From an uncultured Saprospiraceae bacterium (GTDB taxonomy: Bacteria; Bacteroidota; Bacteroidia; Chitinophagales; Saprospiraceae), in assembly GCA_937961455.1 (NCBI GenBank), contig CALGNN010000018.1, positions 1 through 63,846 of the forward strand: a DNA stretch of 63,846 nucleotides, written 5' to 3'. A model generated the notes under the pieces. It had not been told where the DNA came from. It saw only the letters and a list, made by a program, of their open reading frames with translations, and did no database searches. Below are positions 25,216 to 35,500 of this stretch, piece after piece. The position numbers were made by a program, and so were the translations under genes. Numbering within the stretch: position 1 is the first letter of the stretch; each line of letters begins with the position of its first letter.

Positions 25216-27051
25216 ACTTATATTGGCAATTAAATCTAAACTGTTATTATTTGATCCGCTACAAACGCTTGCACTTCCACCAATAATATTAGCTGGGGCA
25301 GTTTCAATACTGACAGTGACAATAGCACTTTCATCTGGACAATTTCCACTTGTGCTTACCGTGTATGTATATTGTCCTGCTGCATCAGTTGACGGATCAA
25401 AAGTGCCTTGATCTCCACCGCCAAGACTTGGACTCCAGCTACCTCCTCCTTGAGGTGTTCCTAGTAACTGATCAATTAAATTTAAACTTGGGTCGTTGCT
25501 GCACAGATCAATGGTGTTGTCCATCCCTGGATCTGGAGCTTGATCTAAAGTGACAACTACATCTGCAGAAACTGGGAAGCAAGCAACACCACTCCCTGAT
25601 ACAGTGTAGGTATAGGTTGCAGCGGCATCAGTGTTAGGGTCAAAAGTTCCTAAGTGTCCTCCGGATAGAGTAGGGCTCCAAGTTCCTGTATTGTCGGGAC
25701 TGCCGCCTAGCTGATCGAAAAGATCATATGTCGTGCTTGATCCATCATCACAAATATCAATACTACCATTGGTTCCAGCATCTAGGTCTTCAATCGTAAT
25801 GAAAAATGCTTCTTCATCATCGCAGCCAGCTACTCCATCATAAGCGTAGTAGGTTCCAGAAACTGTCACAGAAATAACAGGGTCAACACCTCCTTGACTG
25901 CTATAAAAACCTTCATTTCCTGTTAGGTCTGAACCATTGATGTCGACATAGTCCATGATGTCATCACCTATACAAATCGTAACATCAGCTATAGGATCTA
26001 TAGTCGGTTGATCGTTGACCGTAAAGACGGCACCTCCATCAAAATTGGCATAAATGGGACATCCGTTTGCACCAATGACTTCAATGAAAATGACTTCTGA
26101 GTCCATATTGACATTCCAGTTGGCATTATCCCCATCACTAGCGCCTACGAATGTGCCAGTAGTTGTGCCGTCTGAATAGGTGATGTCAAAGGGGCCTCCA
26201 AGTGCAGGGAGATTAAATGTAAGTTCTGATAGAAATGGACCACAGCCACTGCATGGACTGCAAGAAATCGACATATTGCTAGGAGAACATCCAAAGCTAG
26301 GCGAGGATGATCCATTATAGCTTGTGCAATCTGAATAACTGGTCCAGTTTGCAGGATCGCTTATGAGATTTATCCATTCTAATTGACTTAATGGTCCAGA
26401 AGGCCCAGTGTATTTTATGAAATTGGTAACTCCTGAAGTAGGATTCATAAAATAGCAAGGGTCGACATTTGGATGTAGCTCAGAATCTTCTGTATCACAG
26501 TTAGAGACCCAAGTAGAGGTTGTATTGAATCCGAATAAAACATCTCCGTCATATGTGGAAGAATTTGTTTGTGCCGTTCCTCCATCTCCATCAACCCAAT
26601 TTCCGCCAGCTAGAATATACAATTGGTCTCCACTAGAATTTAAATTTAAAAATTGTAGAAAGTTTGCACCGGCAGGACGAGTTACTGTCCAATCAGGATT
26701 GTCTGCCATGGTGGAAGCCTCAGAAACAAAACGCAATTCGAATGGAGTGCAACTTGGGAGTGTTGATGAGGCAGAATACGTAAAATCTAAGACACCCTCA
26801 TTGTCTGACCAAAAGCCATTATTGCAGTTGGACCAGCCATTATCTGTAATGGTAAAAGTTGTGCCTGGCTCAATGTCTTTGAAACATAAAAATGTTATCA
26901 CATCTTCTGTGTTGACACCACAGCCGCCATTATTTGAGTTGACACCTACTATTACAATATCACCTTGTTCTAGTATGGTTTGTGCATGGATGTGATTTCC
27001 AAAAATTAGTGCACAGACAAAGGTGCTAAGAAATGTAACATATCTTAACAT
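25213..27051 (-). CDS. N-terminal part of the giant T9SS adhesin (signal peptide and repeat domains), ends at premature TGA
   Basis: 612 aa from the ATG at 27051, which places the signal peptide (MLRYVTFLSTFVCALIFGNH, cleavage after HAQ) at the very N-terminus; an in-frame ATG at 27090 would add 13 residues before it. The mature part starts with a secreted domain (GDIVIVGVNSNNGGCGVN, FKDIEPGTTFTITDNGW, LQFLNLNSSGDQLYI) often found at the N-terminus of Bacteroidota surface proteins. Two repeats of the form LFDQLGGSPDNTGTWSP ... GTFDPNTDAAATYTYTVSG follow. The third repeat is cut by the TGA. If translated alone it would be exported but lack the T9SS sorting signal. It is divergent from lysS. 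Confidence 0.85.
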   Translation of the reverse strand: MLRYVTFLSTFVCALIFGNHIHAQTILEQGDIVIVGVNSNNGGCGVNTEDVITFLCFKDIEPGTTFTITDNGWSNCNNGFWSDNEGVLDFTYSASSTLPSCTPFELRFVSEASTMADNPDWTVTRPAGANFLQFLNLNSSGDQLYILAGGNWVDGDGGTAQTNSSTYDGDVLFGFNTTSTWVSNCDTEDSELHPNVDPCYFMNPTSGVTNFIKYTGPSGPLSQLEWINLISDPANWTSYSDCTSYNGSSSPSFGCSPSNMSISCSPCSGCGPFLSELTFNLPALGGPFDITYSDGTTTGTFVGASDGDNANWNVNMDSEVIFIEVIGANGCPIYANFDGGAVFTVNDQPTIDPIADVTICIGDDIMDYVDINGSDLTGNEGFYSSQGGVDPVISVTVSGTYYAYDGVAGCDDEEAFFITIEDLDAGTNGSIDICDDGSSTTYDLFDQLGGSPDNTGTWSPTLSGGHLGTFDPNTDAAATYTYTVSGSGVACFPVSADVVVTLDQAPDPGMDNTIDLCSNDPSLNLIDQLLGTPQGGGSWSPSLGGGDQGTFDPSTDAAGQYTYTVSTSGNCPDESAIVTVSIETAPANIIGGSASVCSGSNNNSLDLIANIS

Positions 27052-27208
27052 TGGTTCAATAAGGTTGGGGAGGATTGAACCCTTAGTCATACGGTTGGAT
27101 AAAAATAATTTTAGAATGTAAAAATAAAATTAATTGTAGTTTTTAGTCCAAGTCATATGTTAATTAATCATAAAGTAACATAAATCTTTAATGCTTACTC
27201 AATTTAAT

Positions 27209-27216
27209 TATTTTTG
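27209..27216 (+). promoter_or_regulatory. candidate -7 promoter element of lysS
   Basis: TATTTTTG matches TAnnTTTG and lies 22 nt before the chosen lysS ATG. The -33 region is weak. Confidence 0.35.
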
Positions 27217-27237
27217 CATGCTTATAAAGAATTATAC

Positions 27238-28770
27238 ATGCAATTAAGTGAACAAGAAGAAATAAGAAGGGCATCTCTGCAACAAATAAGAGAATTAGGT
27301 ATCGATCCCTATCCACCTGAGTTGTACCCTGTAAGTCATTTGTCAAAAGAAATCCTAGAAGGATTTGAAACTGATCCTGACGATTATAAAACAGTTTGTA
27401 TTGCTGGGCGGCTAATGCAAAAACGTATTATGGGGAAAGCTTCTTTTGCTGAATTGCAAGATAGCGCAGGCAGAATTCAGATCTATGTGTCTAGAGATGA
27501 CATCGCTCATGACGAAGAGAAGACCTTATATAATAAACTGTTTAAGAAACTACTTGATATAGGAGATTACATTGGAGTGAAAGGCTATGCGTTCAAAACA
27601 AAAACAGGTCAAACCTCGGTTCATGTTACAGAGCTCACCTTATTAAGTAAATCTGTTAAACCTTTGCCGATTGTAAAGACGGATGATGAAGGAAATGTTC
27701 ATGACGCATTTACCGATCCAGAGTTGAGATATAGACAACGATATGTTGATTTAACGGTTAATCCGCAATATCGAGACATCTTTTTAAAGCGTTCGAAGTT
27801 GATCACTTTGATGCGTAATTTTTTCAATGAGAAAAATTGGTTAGAAGTAGAGACACCCATTTTGCAACCCATTCACGGTGGTGCTGCTGCAAGGCCATTT
27901 GAAACACATCATAATGCTTTGGATATTCCGCTTTTCATGAGGATTGCGAATGAATTGTATTTGAAGCGATTGATTGTTGCCGGTTTTGATGGTGTTTATG
28001 AGTTTGCTAAGATGTTTCGTAACGAAGGAATGGACCGCACGCATAATCCAGAGTTTACAGCGATGGAAATATATGTGGCATACAAAGATTATATCTGGAT
28101 GATGGAGATGGTCGAAACTTTGATAGAACATATTGCCGTGGGCCTACATGGTAAAACCGCATTGCAAGTAGGAGAACAAACCATCGAATTTAAAGCCCCA
28201 TACAAAAGAATTTCTATGTACGATGCTATCAACGAATACGGAGGTTTAGATATTTCTGGAATGGATGAGGCTGCTTTGTATGCTGAATGTAAAAAGCGAC
28301 ATATAGATGTGGATGAAACCATGGGTAGAGGTAAGTTAATTGATGAAATATTTGGTGAGTTGGTCGAAGCTCAACTGATTCAACCTACTTACATCACAGA
28401 TTACCCAATTGAGATGACACCCCTTGCAAAAAAACATAGAACAGAGGAAGGCTTGGTTGAGCGTTTTGAATTGTTTGTGAATGGTAAAGAAATTGCCAAT
28501 GCGTATACCGAGTTAAATGATCCAATTGACCAAAGAGAAAGATTTATGGATCAGTTGAAATTAGCAGAAAGGGGAGATGATGAGGCTATGGCCTTGGATG
28601 AGGATTTTCTTAGATCTATGGAATATGGTATGCCTCCCACATCTGGCTTAGGGATTGGGATAGATCGTTTGGTAATGTTAATGACCAATCAATCATCTAT
28701 TCAAGAGGTGCTATTTTTTCCTCAAATGAAACCAGAAGTACAACAAAAACAAGAAGAAGAAAAAGAATAG
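27238..28770 (+). CDS. lysS: lysyl-tRNA synthetase, class II
   Basis: Charges tRNA-Lys with lysine in the cytoplasm. 510 aa from the ATG at 27238; an in-frame TTG at 27214 is less likely because [11 protein letters not shown] is the usual family start. The N-terminal OB-fold anticodon-binding domain (about 50-150: [21 protein letters not shown]) is followed by the class II catalytic core with motif 1 ([18 protein letters not shown]), motif 2 ([20 protein letters not shown]) and motif 3 ([15 protein letters not shown]). It has full family length and ends in a Lys/Glu/Gln-rich tail. The SdpI-like gene follows after 4 nt, so the two are probably cotranscribed. Confidence 0.98.
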   Translation: MQLSEQEEIRRASLQQIRELGIDPYPPELYPVSHLSKEILEGFETDPDDYKTVCIAGRLMQKRIMGKASFAELQDSAGRIQIYVSRDDIAHDEEKTLYNKLFKKLLDIGDYIGVKGYAFKTKTGQTSVHVTELTLLSKSVKPLPIVKTDDEGNVHDAFTDPELRYRQRYVDLTVNPQYRDIFLKRSKLITLMRNFFNEKNWLEVETPILQPIHGGAAARPFETHHNALDIPLFMRIANELYLKRLIVAGFDGVYEFAKMFRNEGMDRTHNPEFTAMEIYVAYKDYIWMMEMVETLIEHIAVGLHGKTALQVGEQTIEFKAPYKRISMYDAINEYGGLDISGMDEAALYAECKKRHIDVDETMGRGKLIDEIFGELVEAQLIQPTYITDYPIEMTPLAKKHRTEEGLVERFELFVNGKEIANAYTELNDPIDQRERFMDQLKLAERGDDEAMALDEDFLRSMEYGMPPTSGLGIGIDRLVMLMTNQSSIQEVLFFPQMKPEVQQKQEEEKE

Positions 28771-28774
28771 AGAA

Positions 28775-29107
28775 ATGATTTTATTCTTAAGTCAATTATT
28801 GATGGGGCCCCTTATGGCGGGATTAGGCTATTATTTTTGGGCGAATCCACCTAAAAAAATCAATAAAATTTATGGCTATAGAACCCCTAGGTCTATGAAA
28901 AGCCAAGAAGCTTGGGATTATGCAAATAAGTATTCAGCCTTTTTGATGTGCATGATTGGCATTTTTACATCTGCCGTCCAAGTGCTTGCATATTTGCTTT
29001 ATGATCAAGTGACCGCAATTATGGCAGGAGGAGCCGTGTTGGTAGTATGCCTTATTGCTATGATGATTTATATGGAAATTCAATTGAAAGAAAAATTCGA
29101 CAATTGA
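28775..29107 (+). CDS. SdpI-family membrane protein
   Basis: 110 aa with three predicted membrane helices (about 3-22, 54-74, 80-99). The family signature between helix 1 and 2 is YGYRTPRSMKSQEAWDYANKYS, as in SdpI/YhfL-like proteins. SdpI of Bacillus gives immunity to the SdpC toxin (family knowledge), but most homologues, and probably this one, have no known toxin partner. It begins 4 nt after lysS and ends with TGA, converging with psd across 10 nt. Confidence 0.8.
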   Translation: MILFLSQLLMGPLMAGLGYYFWANPPKKINKIYGYRTPRSMKSQEAWDYANKYSAFLMCMIGIFTSAVQVLAYLLYDQVTAIMAGGAVLVVCLIAMMIYMEIQLKEKFDN

Positions 29108-29117
29108 GAATCTTGCC

Positions 29118-29768
29118 TTAAGGTAATTTGCCGATCACAGTAGTATTGCCTTCCACATGTTGTTCTAGTGATACTTGTATGTCAGTACCAAGAGGTAGAA
29201 ATAAATCAACTCTCGATCCAAATTTTATAAATCCCATTTCGTCTCCTTGATTCATTTGATCTCCTTGTGCAACATAGGTCTTTATTCTTCTTGCCACCGC
29301 ACCAGCAATTTGACGCATCAATATCTCAGCTTTATGATTGGATACAACAACCGTCGATCGCTCATTCTCAGTTGATGACTTAGGGTGCCATGCGACAAGG
29401 TATTTTCCTTCATGATATTTAGAATAGCTTATTTCACCTCCAATCGGCATTCTATTGGCATGCACATTTAAAGGAGACATGAATATGGAAACTTGAATTC
29501 TTTTGTCTTTGAAATATTCTGACTCTTGCGCTTCTTCTATGACAACCACTCTTCCATCTGCGGGTGCATATATAAATGACGGATCAGAAACAGGTATTTT
29601 TCTTTCAGGATTTCTGAAGAAGTTTAAAGAAAAAATGAAAAAGAATAAGGCAATTAAAATCAAAGGTGTAATCCAAATTGATTTTGCCACGATCATCCAA
29701 ATGATTGTTAAGATTAATAAGATTCCAAAGGTCCAAATGTAGCTTACTCCCTCTTTGTGTATTCTCAT
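29118..29768 (-). CDS. psd: phosphatidylserine decarboxylase, short (archaetidylserine-type) form
   Basis: Makes phosphatidylethanolamine from phosphatidylserine at the inner membrane. 216 aa with two hydrophobic N-terminal helices (about 9-28 and 31-50). Catalytic features: APADGRVV (Asp71), MSPLNVHANRMP (His103), and the self-cleavage site FGSRVDLFLP where Ser185 becomes the pyruvoyl group. The short form without the extra N-terminal region is usual in Bacteroidota. cdsA lies 126 nt upstream on the same strand; the gene for PS synthase is not in the window. Confidence 0.93.
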   Translation of the reverse strand: MRIHKEGVSYIWTFGILLILTIIWMIVAKSIWITPLILIALFFFIFSLNFFRNPERKIPVSDPSFIYAPADGRVVVIEEAQESEYFKDKRIQVSIFMSPLNVHANRMPIGGEISYSKYHEGKYLVAWHPKSSTENERSTVVVSNHKAEILMRQIAGAVARRIKTYVAQGDQMNQGDEMGFIKFGSRVDLFLPLGTDIQVSLEQHVEGNTTVIGKLP

Positions 29769-29894
29769 GTTACCTCAAATTTCTAGCTTAAATAATATTT
29801 GATAAAGTTAAGGAATCAAAATAGCTTATCGCTGATAAATTGTATGAATAAGCAATAACTAATTTGAAAGCAAATCTCATGGGTTTTAAAATAG

Positions 29895-30722
29895 TTATTT
29901 AAACCACTGGAAATACAAAGCAATCACAGGCACCGCAAAAAGCAAAGAATCAAAGCGATCTAAGAATCCTCCATGACCTGGTAAAATGGTCCCAGAATCT
30001 TTTATTCCCACTGATCTTTTAAGAGCTGATTCAAAGAAATCACCTAGAGTACCAAAAATCCAAATGATAATTCCAATAATCAACCATTCTGTAAATAATA
30101 GGCTGACCTTAAAATAATTAAAACTAAACGCAATGATGACAATCCCAATGATACCACCAATACTTCCTTCCCAAGTCTTCTTTGGTGAAATTAGCGGTGC
30201 AATTAAATTTTTACCAAAATTTTTACCAATGAAATAGGCGAATACATCTCCAGCCCAAATCAACAAAAATATACCCAATGCAATAGCTGGTTTGTAAACA
30301 TCACTTTCATTGCAAATGATATGAAAGTACCTCATAGGTACCAGTATGTAGACTAAGCCCAAAGCAAATAAGGAACTATTTGATAGGGTCTTTTTGTGAT
30401 CGGATCGCATTTGAAAAATGATAAACAATACCGATAGGAGAAAAATGCTAAGCGAAAAACCCAAACTCCATCGTGCTTGTTTTGGAATATATAAATTAGC
30501 TATAAGAGTAATCACTACAATGCTTGCAAAGAAAATTCTTTGTCCAGTATTAAGACTAGGCAAACAGATTTGCTGATATTCATAAAAACAGAAAAACGCA
30601 ATAAGAGCCAAGAGCACATCAAAGCTTATACTACCCCATAAAATACATCCAATGATCGTTGCACCTAAAGGAATAGCAGTAAGTACTCGAGTTACTAGAT
30701 TAGATTTAGACATGTTCTTCAT
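29895..30722 (-). CDS. cdsA: phosphatidate cytidylyltransferase
   Basis: Forms CDP-diacylglycerol from phosphatidic acid and CTP. 275 aa, polytopic, with many hydrophobic helices. The family signature lies in the C-terminal half: SPKKTWEGSIGGIIG, then GDFFESALKRSVGIKDSG, then LPGHGGFLDRFDSLLFA. The start may be the ATG at 30722 (MKNMSK) or 30713 (MSKSNL); either overlaps the end of the upstream CPBP gene, suggesting translational coupling. With psd downstream it forms a phospholipid cluster. Confidence 0.95.
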   Translation of the reverse strand: MKNMSKSNLVTRVLTAIPLGATIIGCILWGSISFDVLLALIAFFCFYEYQQICLPSLNTGQRIFFASIVVITLIANLYIPKQARWSLGFSLSIFLLSVLFIIFQMRSDHKKTLSNSSLFALGLVYILVPMRYFHIICNESDVYKPAIALGIFLLIWAGDVFAYFIGKNFGKNLIAPLISPKKTWEGSIGGIIGIVIIAFSFNYFKVSLLFTEWLIIGIIIWIFGTLGDFFESALKRSVGIKDSGTILPGHGGFLDRFDSLLFAVPVIALYFQWFK

Positions 30723-31596
30723 TTACCATCTTCTTAATCAATTCACTCAGGAAATATAAGAGGATTATTGATATTATTATGGCCCACCACGGAATAAGCT
30801 GTAAGTTCTCTGGATTATTGTTTTCAATCATCGACTCAAGCATATCCTTTGGGACAACATATATAGATATCACTTGAAGGGCATTATTGGTAAAATGAGC
30901 CAAAATTGAAATCCAAAGATTTCCAGTTAAATAGAACAAATAGCCGAAGCAAATTCCAAGAGCCATTTTCGGAAAAAATGATCCAGCTTGAAGATGCAAA
31001 GCACTAAATAGAATCGATGCAATCCAAATTGCAAGTATAGGCTTGTTAAATCGTTTGCTTAATAATTGTTGAATAACTCCTCTGAAAATCAACTCTTCAC
31101 CAATAGCAGGAATGATAGCAATGATGATTAGGTTAATTAACAGATCGCCAAGATGATTCATGCCTAGAATATTTTGGAGCAGATCTAAACTATGCGACTC
31201 CATAGATTTAAGTTCAGCACCAATAGGAAAGTAAGAATTTATTTCTGCACTAAAACCTATGATCGGGTAACTAGCGAATAGAAAAATACAAGACAATGCA
31301 GCTATAATGCTCAGTGGATATTTTTCAATTTTATAAAATGATTTTATCGTATTTGGATAGAAAATCAATCCAAAAAAGTATGCAGGTAATAAAAATCCTA
31401 GGCAATGGCTGAAAGCTAAGTATAGCTTCATAAATTGAGCATTTGAGGGAGCTTCATTTCTGCTAGTACCAAGTATTTCTGGATTGGCAAATCCAGAAAT
31501 GAACATAAATAATCCAGAGGCCATAATGCCAATAAAAATTAACAGTATGATAGTGCCAATTTGTTTAGAGAATCTATGAACTAAAAATGAAGGCAT
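30706..31596 (-). CDS. CPBP (CAAX/Rce1-like) intramembrane metalloprotease family protein
   Basis: 296 aa, about seven to eight membrane helices. The diagnostic motifs are GEELIFRGVIQQLL (Glu167, Glu168, Arg172), SALHLQAG (His201) and AHFTNNAL (His234, Asn238), the metal-binding set of the ABI/CPBP family. Members process prenylated or bacteriocin-type substrates or act as immunity proteins (family knowledge); no such substrate is visible here. Its 3' end overlaps the cdsA start, and it is divergent from pdxJ with only 33 nt between starts, so the promoters overlap. Confidence 0.9.
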   Translation of the reverse strand: MPSFLVHRFSKQIGTIILLIFIGIMASGLFMFISGFANPEILGTSRNEAPSNAQFMKLYLAFSHCLGFLLPAYFFGLIFYPNTIKSFYKIEKYPLSIIAALSCIFLFASYPIIGFSAEINSYFPIGAELKSMESHSLDLLQNILGMNHLGDLLINLIIIAIIPAIGEELIFRGVIQQLLSKRFNKPILAIWIASILFSALHLQAGSFFPKMALGICFGYLFYLTGNLWISILAHFTNNALQVISIYVVPKDMLESMIENNNPENLQLIPWWAIIISIILLYFLSELIKKMVNEEHV

Positions 31597-31629
31597 TGAT
31601 CTTTATTAGCTAAATTTGATCTTTAATTA

Positions 31630-32367
31630 ATGAATATGACAAAGCTATCGGTAAATATCAATAAAGTTGCATTGATCAGGAATTCTCGAGGAGAAGATTT
31701 GCCAGATTTGGTCCAAGTAGCAAAGGATTGTGAAGCTTTTGGTGCAGATGGTATCACAGTGCATCCTAGGCCTGATGAACGTCATATAAGGTATGATGAT
31801 ATTCCAAAACTGAAGGCAGTTAATACTACGGAATTCAACATTGAAGGTTTTCCAAATCAAAGGTTCATTGACATGATATTATTAGAAAAGCCAACTCAAT
31901 GCACTTTGGTTCCTGATCCACCAGGAGTATTAACTTCAAATACGGGCTGGGATACCATTGAAAATGCTTCATTTTTGACTGATATAATAAGTAGTTTCAA
32001 GACCGCTGGAGTTAGAGTGAGTTTGTTCTTAAATCCAGAAATCAAAATGGCTGAAGCTGCTGCAAAAATTGGGGCTGATAGAATTGAATTTTATACAGGC
32101 TTGTATGCAAAAAAATACCATCAAAACAAAGAAGCTGCAGTGGCTGCACATACTGAAACAGCTCATGTCTGCAATAGCTTAGGTCTAGGCATCAACGCTG
32201 GCCATGATCTGAACTTGAAAAATCTTAAATATTACAAGGATCAAGTGCCAAAATTACTTGAAGTTTCTATTGGACATGCACTTATTTCTGATGCATTATA
32301 TTTTGGATTAGAAAATAGTATCCAGATGTATCAAAGACAATTGTCAGAGAAAATTCAATTTTCTTAA
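31630..32367 (+). CDS. pdxJ: pyridoxine 5'-phosphate synthase
   Basis: Condenses 3-amino-2-oxopropyl phosphate with deoxyxylulose 5-phosphate in the DXP-dependent vitamin B6 pathway. 245 aa TIM barrel with family motifs LSVNINKVALIRNSRG, DGITVHPRPDERHI (catalytic His and Arg), FNIEGFP, CTLVPDPPGVLTSN, GADRIEFYTG, GINAGHDLNLKN and VSIGHALISDAL. An internal ATG two codons in (31636) is an alternative start. Monocistronic as far as can be seen. Confidence 0.97.
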   Translation: MNMTKLSVNINKVALIRNSRGEDLPDLVQVAKDCEAFGADGITVHPRPDERHIRYDDIPKLKAVNTTEFNIEGFPNQRFIDMILLEKPTQCTLVPDPPGVLTSNTGWDTIENASFLTDIISSFKTAGVRVSLFLNPEIKMAEAAAKIGADRIEFYTGLYAKKYHQNKEAAVAAHTETAHVCNSLGLGINAGHDLNLKNLKYYKDQVPKLLEVSIGHALISDALYFGLENSIQMYQRQLSEKIQFS

Positions 32368-32419
32368 CAGTTTATTAATAAAAAATGCTTTTTTTTGAAC
32401 CAAATAATCAGCTGTAATT

Positions 32420-32470
32420 CAATGCTTTTCAAGCCAAAATGATTGATTTTATTAAATAAATCAAGCATTG
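32420..32470 (+). promoter_or_regulatory. nested inverted repeats between pdxJ and the SusC gene
   Basis: CAATGCTT (32420-32427) is complementary to AAGCATTG (32463-32470), enclosing TTGATTT (32443-32449) with AAATCAA (32458-32464). The region could fold into an imperfect stem-loop; it has no T-run. It may end pdxJ transcription or be part of the SusC leader. Confidence 0.3.
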
Positions 32471-32598
32471 CTAGAAGCGTTTGTGGATTTATGGCGTTTA
32501 TTGGAGGTAAGAATCCTTTTAACATATCATTAACTTTCGGTTAAATTTTCTAATTTTAATATTCTAATCAGAATGTATTTAATTAAAAATGTACTCTT

Positions 32599-35500
32599 AT
32601 GAAAAAACTTTCATTGTTTTTGTTTTTGATGGTTTTTGGAGTGGCGACAGCGCTGGCTCAAAGAACTGTATCGGGAACAATCGTTGATAGCTCTGGCGAG
32701 CCACTAATTGGTGCCAATGTTATCGCAAAAGGAACAACTATAGGAACTGTTACAGATTTTGACGGTAACTATACCTTAGAAGTTCCAGCTGGTATTAGCG
32801 AATTGGAAATTAGCTATACTGGGTACGCAGGTCAAGACATCACTCTTGGCGCAGAAAGCGTAATTAATATTACCCTTAGCGAAGGTCTTGAATTGGACGA
32901 AGTCGTTGTAACAGGACTGGGTATCAAACGGGAGAAAAAAGCCCTTGGATACGCAGTTACAACTATTGGACAAAAAGACGTTGCTTTAAAACCAGAGGCT
33001 GATGTAGGACGTATTCTACGTGGAAAAGTTCCTGGTGTTGACATTACCTCTACTTCAGGCCTATCTGGAACTGGAACAAATGTAATTATTAGAGGTTATT
33101 CATCCATTACTGGTAACAACCAACCACTTTTCGTAGTAGATGGTGTTCCTTTTAATGCAGATACCAATAGTGATAGAGGATTTACTTCTGGTGGTGCATC
33201 CGCTTCAAGTAGGTTTCTTGATCTTGATCCAAATCAGATTTCTGAAATCAGTGTACTTAAAGGATTAAGTGCAACGGTTCTATATGGAGAGGCTGGTAGA
33301 AATGGTGTTGTACTTGTTACAACTAAAAATGGTGATATTGGATCTCTAGATAAAAAAATGGAGATTTCTGTTAGTCAATCAGTTTTCCAAACACAGGTAT
33401 CTGGTGTTCCAGAAACACAAAAATTGTATGGAAACGGATGGCAACAAGATGCATCTAATGCCTTTTCAAACTGGGGAGCACCATTTGGTGGAACTGAATC
33501 ATTCAATACTCAAGTAAATGGTATTACCAATGGAGGTTCATACGGATTGAACTCTGAAGGTACCATTGTACACCCTTATTCATTAACGAATTTTAGATCT
33601 GCATTCCCTGAATTATTAGACACAAGAATTCCTTGGGCTGCACAAAATTCTCTAGAAGAGTTTTTTGATACAGGACTTGTAAGTAACACGTCTATAAATA
33701 TCTCTAACAGAGTTTCTGATGGAACATCAGTGAATTTTAGTTATGGATTTTTGAATGATGAAGGTTTTGTGCCTAATAACAATCTTTCAAGACACAATTT
33801 TGGAATGGGTATCAATTCAACTTTAGATAACAAGTTGCAAATTGGTGGTACATTTAATTTCACTACTTCAGATAGAAATACTCCTCCAACTGCACCAATT
33901 TATAGCTCGAATCCTATTTCTGGTGCTTCATTATTCTCGAATGTATTATATACTCCTGTGAGTCACGATCTTTTTGGATGGCCATATGAGAATCCATTAA
34001 CTGGAGGTAGTGTATATTATCGTTCGAATAATTCTATACAGAATCCAAGATGGACATCTGATAATATTAACGATAATGAAAAAGTAAATCGTTTCTTCGG
34101 AAATGTGAACTTGACTTATCCTATTACAGATAGATTAAGTGCTACTTATCGTTTCGGTATGGATACGTATAACCAAAAACAAGTTTATACGATCAATAAA
34201 GGAGGAATCCAAGTACCAGATGGTTCTATGTATACTTCAAACAGAAGAAACTTAATCACTGATCAAAATGCAAGATTGAATTATGATTTTGCTTTAGCTG
34301 GTGATGTTACTTTAGATGGTATTGTTGGAATTAACTTAAGAAGAGATCAATTAGATAGAAACTTTATCTCAAGTGAGCAGCAATTTGTTTTAGGCTTGTT
34401 TACGCATGATAACTTTATCAATCACTTGACTTTCTCAGATGAATTTGTAGAAAATACTATTGGTGTTTTCGGTACATTGACTGCTGGTTATAAGAACTTC
34501 TTATATGGTTCTGTTCAAGCAAGAAATGACTGGACTTCTACTTTGGAAGAAGCTAACCGTTCAGTATTTTATCCTTCTGCTTCAATTGCATTTATTCCTA
34601 CTGATGCTTTCTCAGGATTGCAAAACAGTAATGGAATTAACTACTTGAAATTCAGATTAGGATATGGAACTTCTGCAGGTTATCCTGATCCATACAAAAC
34701 AAGAAACATTCTTGGAACTTTCACAAATCAGTTTGTAACTGAAGGTGGTACAACGATTAATACAAATACAGTTGATAACAACTTCGGTAATCCAAACTTA
34801 ACAGAGGAAAGGCACACTGAAATAGAATTTGGAGTTGAAGGTAAATTCCTCCAAAACAAAATTGGAATCGATTTATCTTTATACAATAAAGATTCAAGAG
34901 ATCTTATTATCGATCTTGAGTTAGATCCATCAACTGGATTTACTAATTCAACAATTAACTCAGCTACATTGAATAATAGAGGTATTGAGCTAGGATTAAA
35001 CTTAGTTCCAATCTCAACTAATGATTTTCAATGGGACCTAACAACTAACTTTACAAAGAATATTAGTGAAGTTGTGTCTATTGCTGATGGTATCGATAAA
35101 GTACTTATTGATGGTTTAAGTTTCTTAGGTAACTTTGGTATTCCTGGTCAGCCTTACGGTGTGATCGAAGGATCAAGAATCTTAAGAGACGAGGAAACAG
35201 GTCTACCAATTGTAGGTGGAGATGGACTTTACCAAGGAGATCCTGAACAAGGAATCATTGGTGACCCGAATCCTGATTTCACAGTTAACTTTATCAATAA
35301 CTTTACTTTTAAAGGTATTACACTTAGAGGTCAATTTGATTGGCAGCAAGGTGGTGACATTTGGGGATCAACTGCTTCAACTTTAACAGGTAGAGGTATT
35401 GCTGGAGAGACTGGTTTTGACCGTTTCATCCCTATGGTTGTTACTGGATTAAAAGAAGATGCTGACGGAAATTTAGTACCTAATGACATTCAGGTTACAG

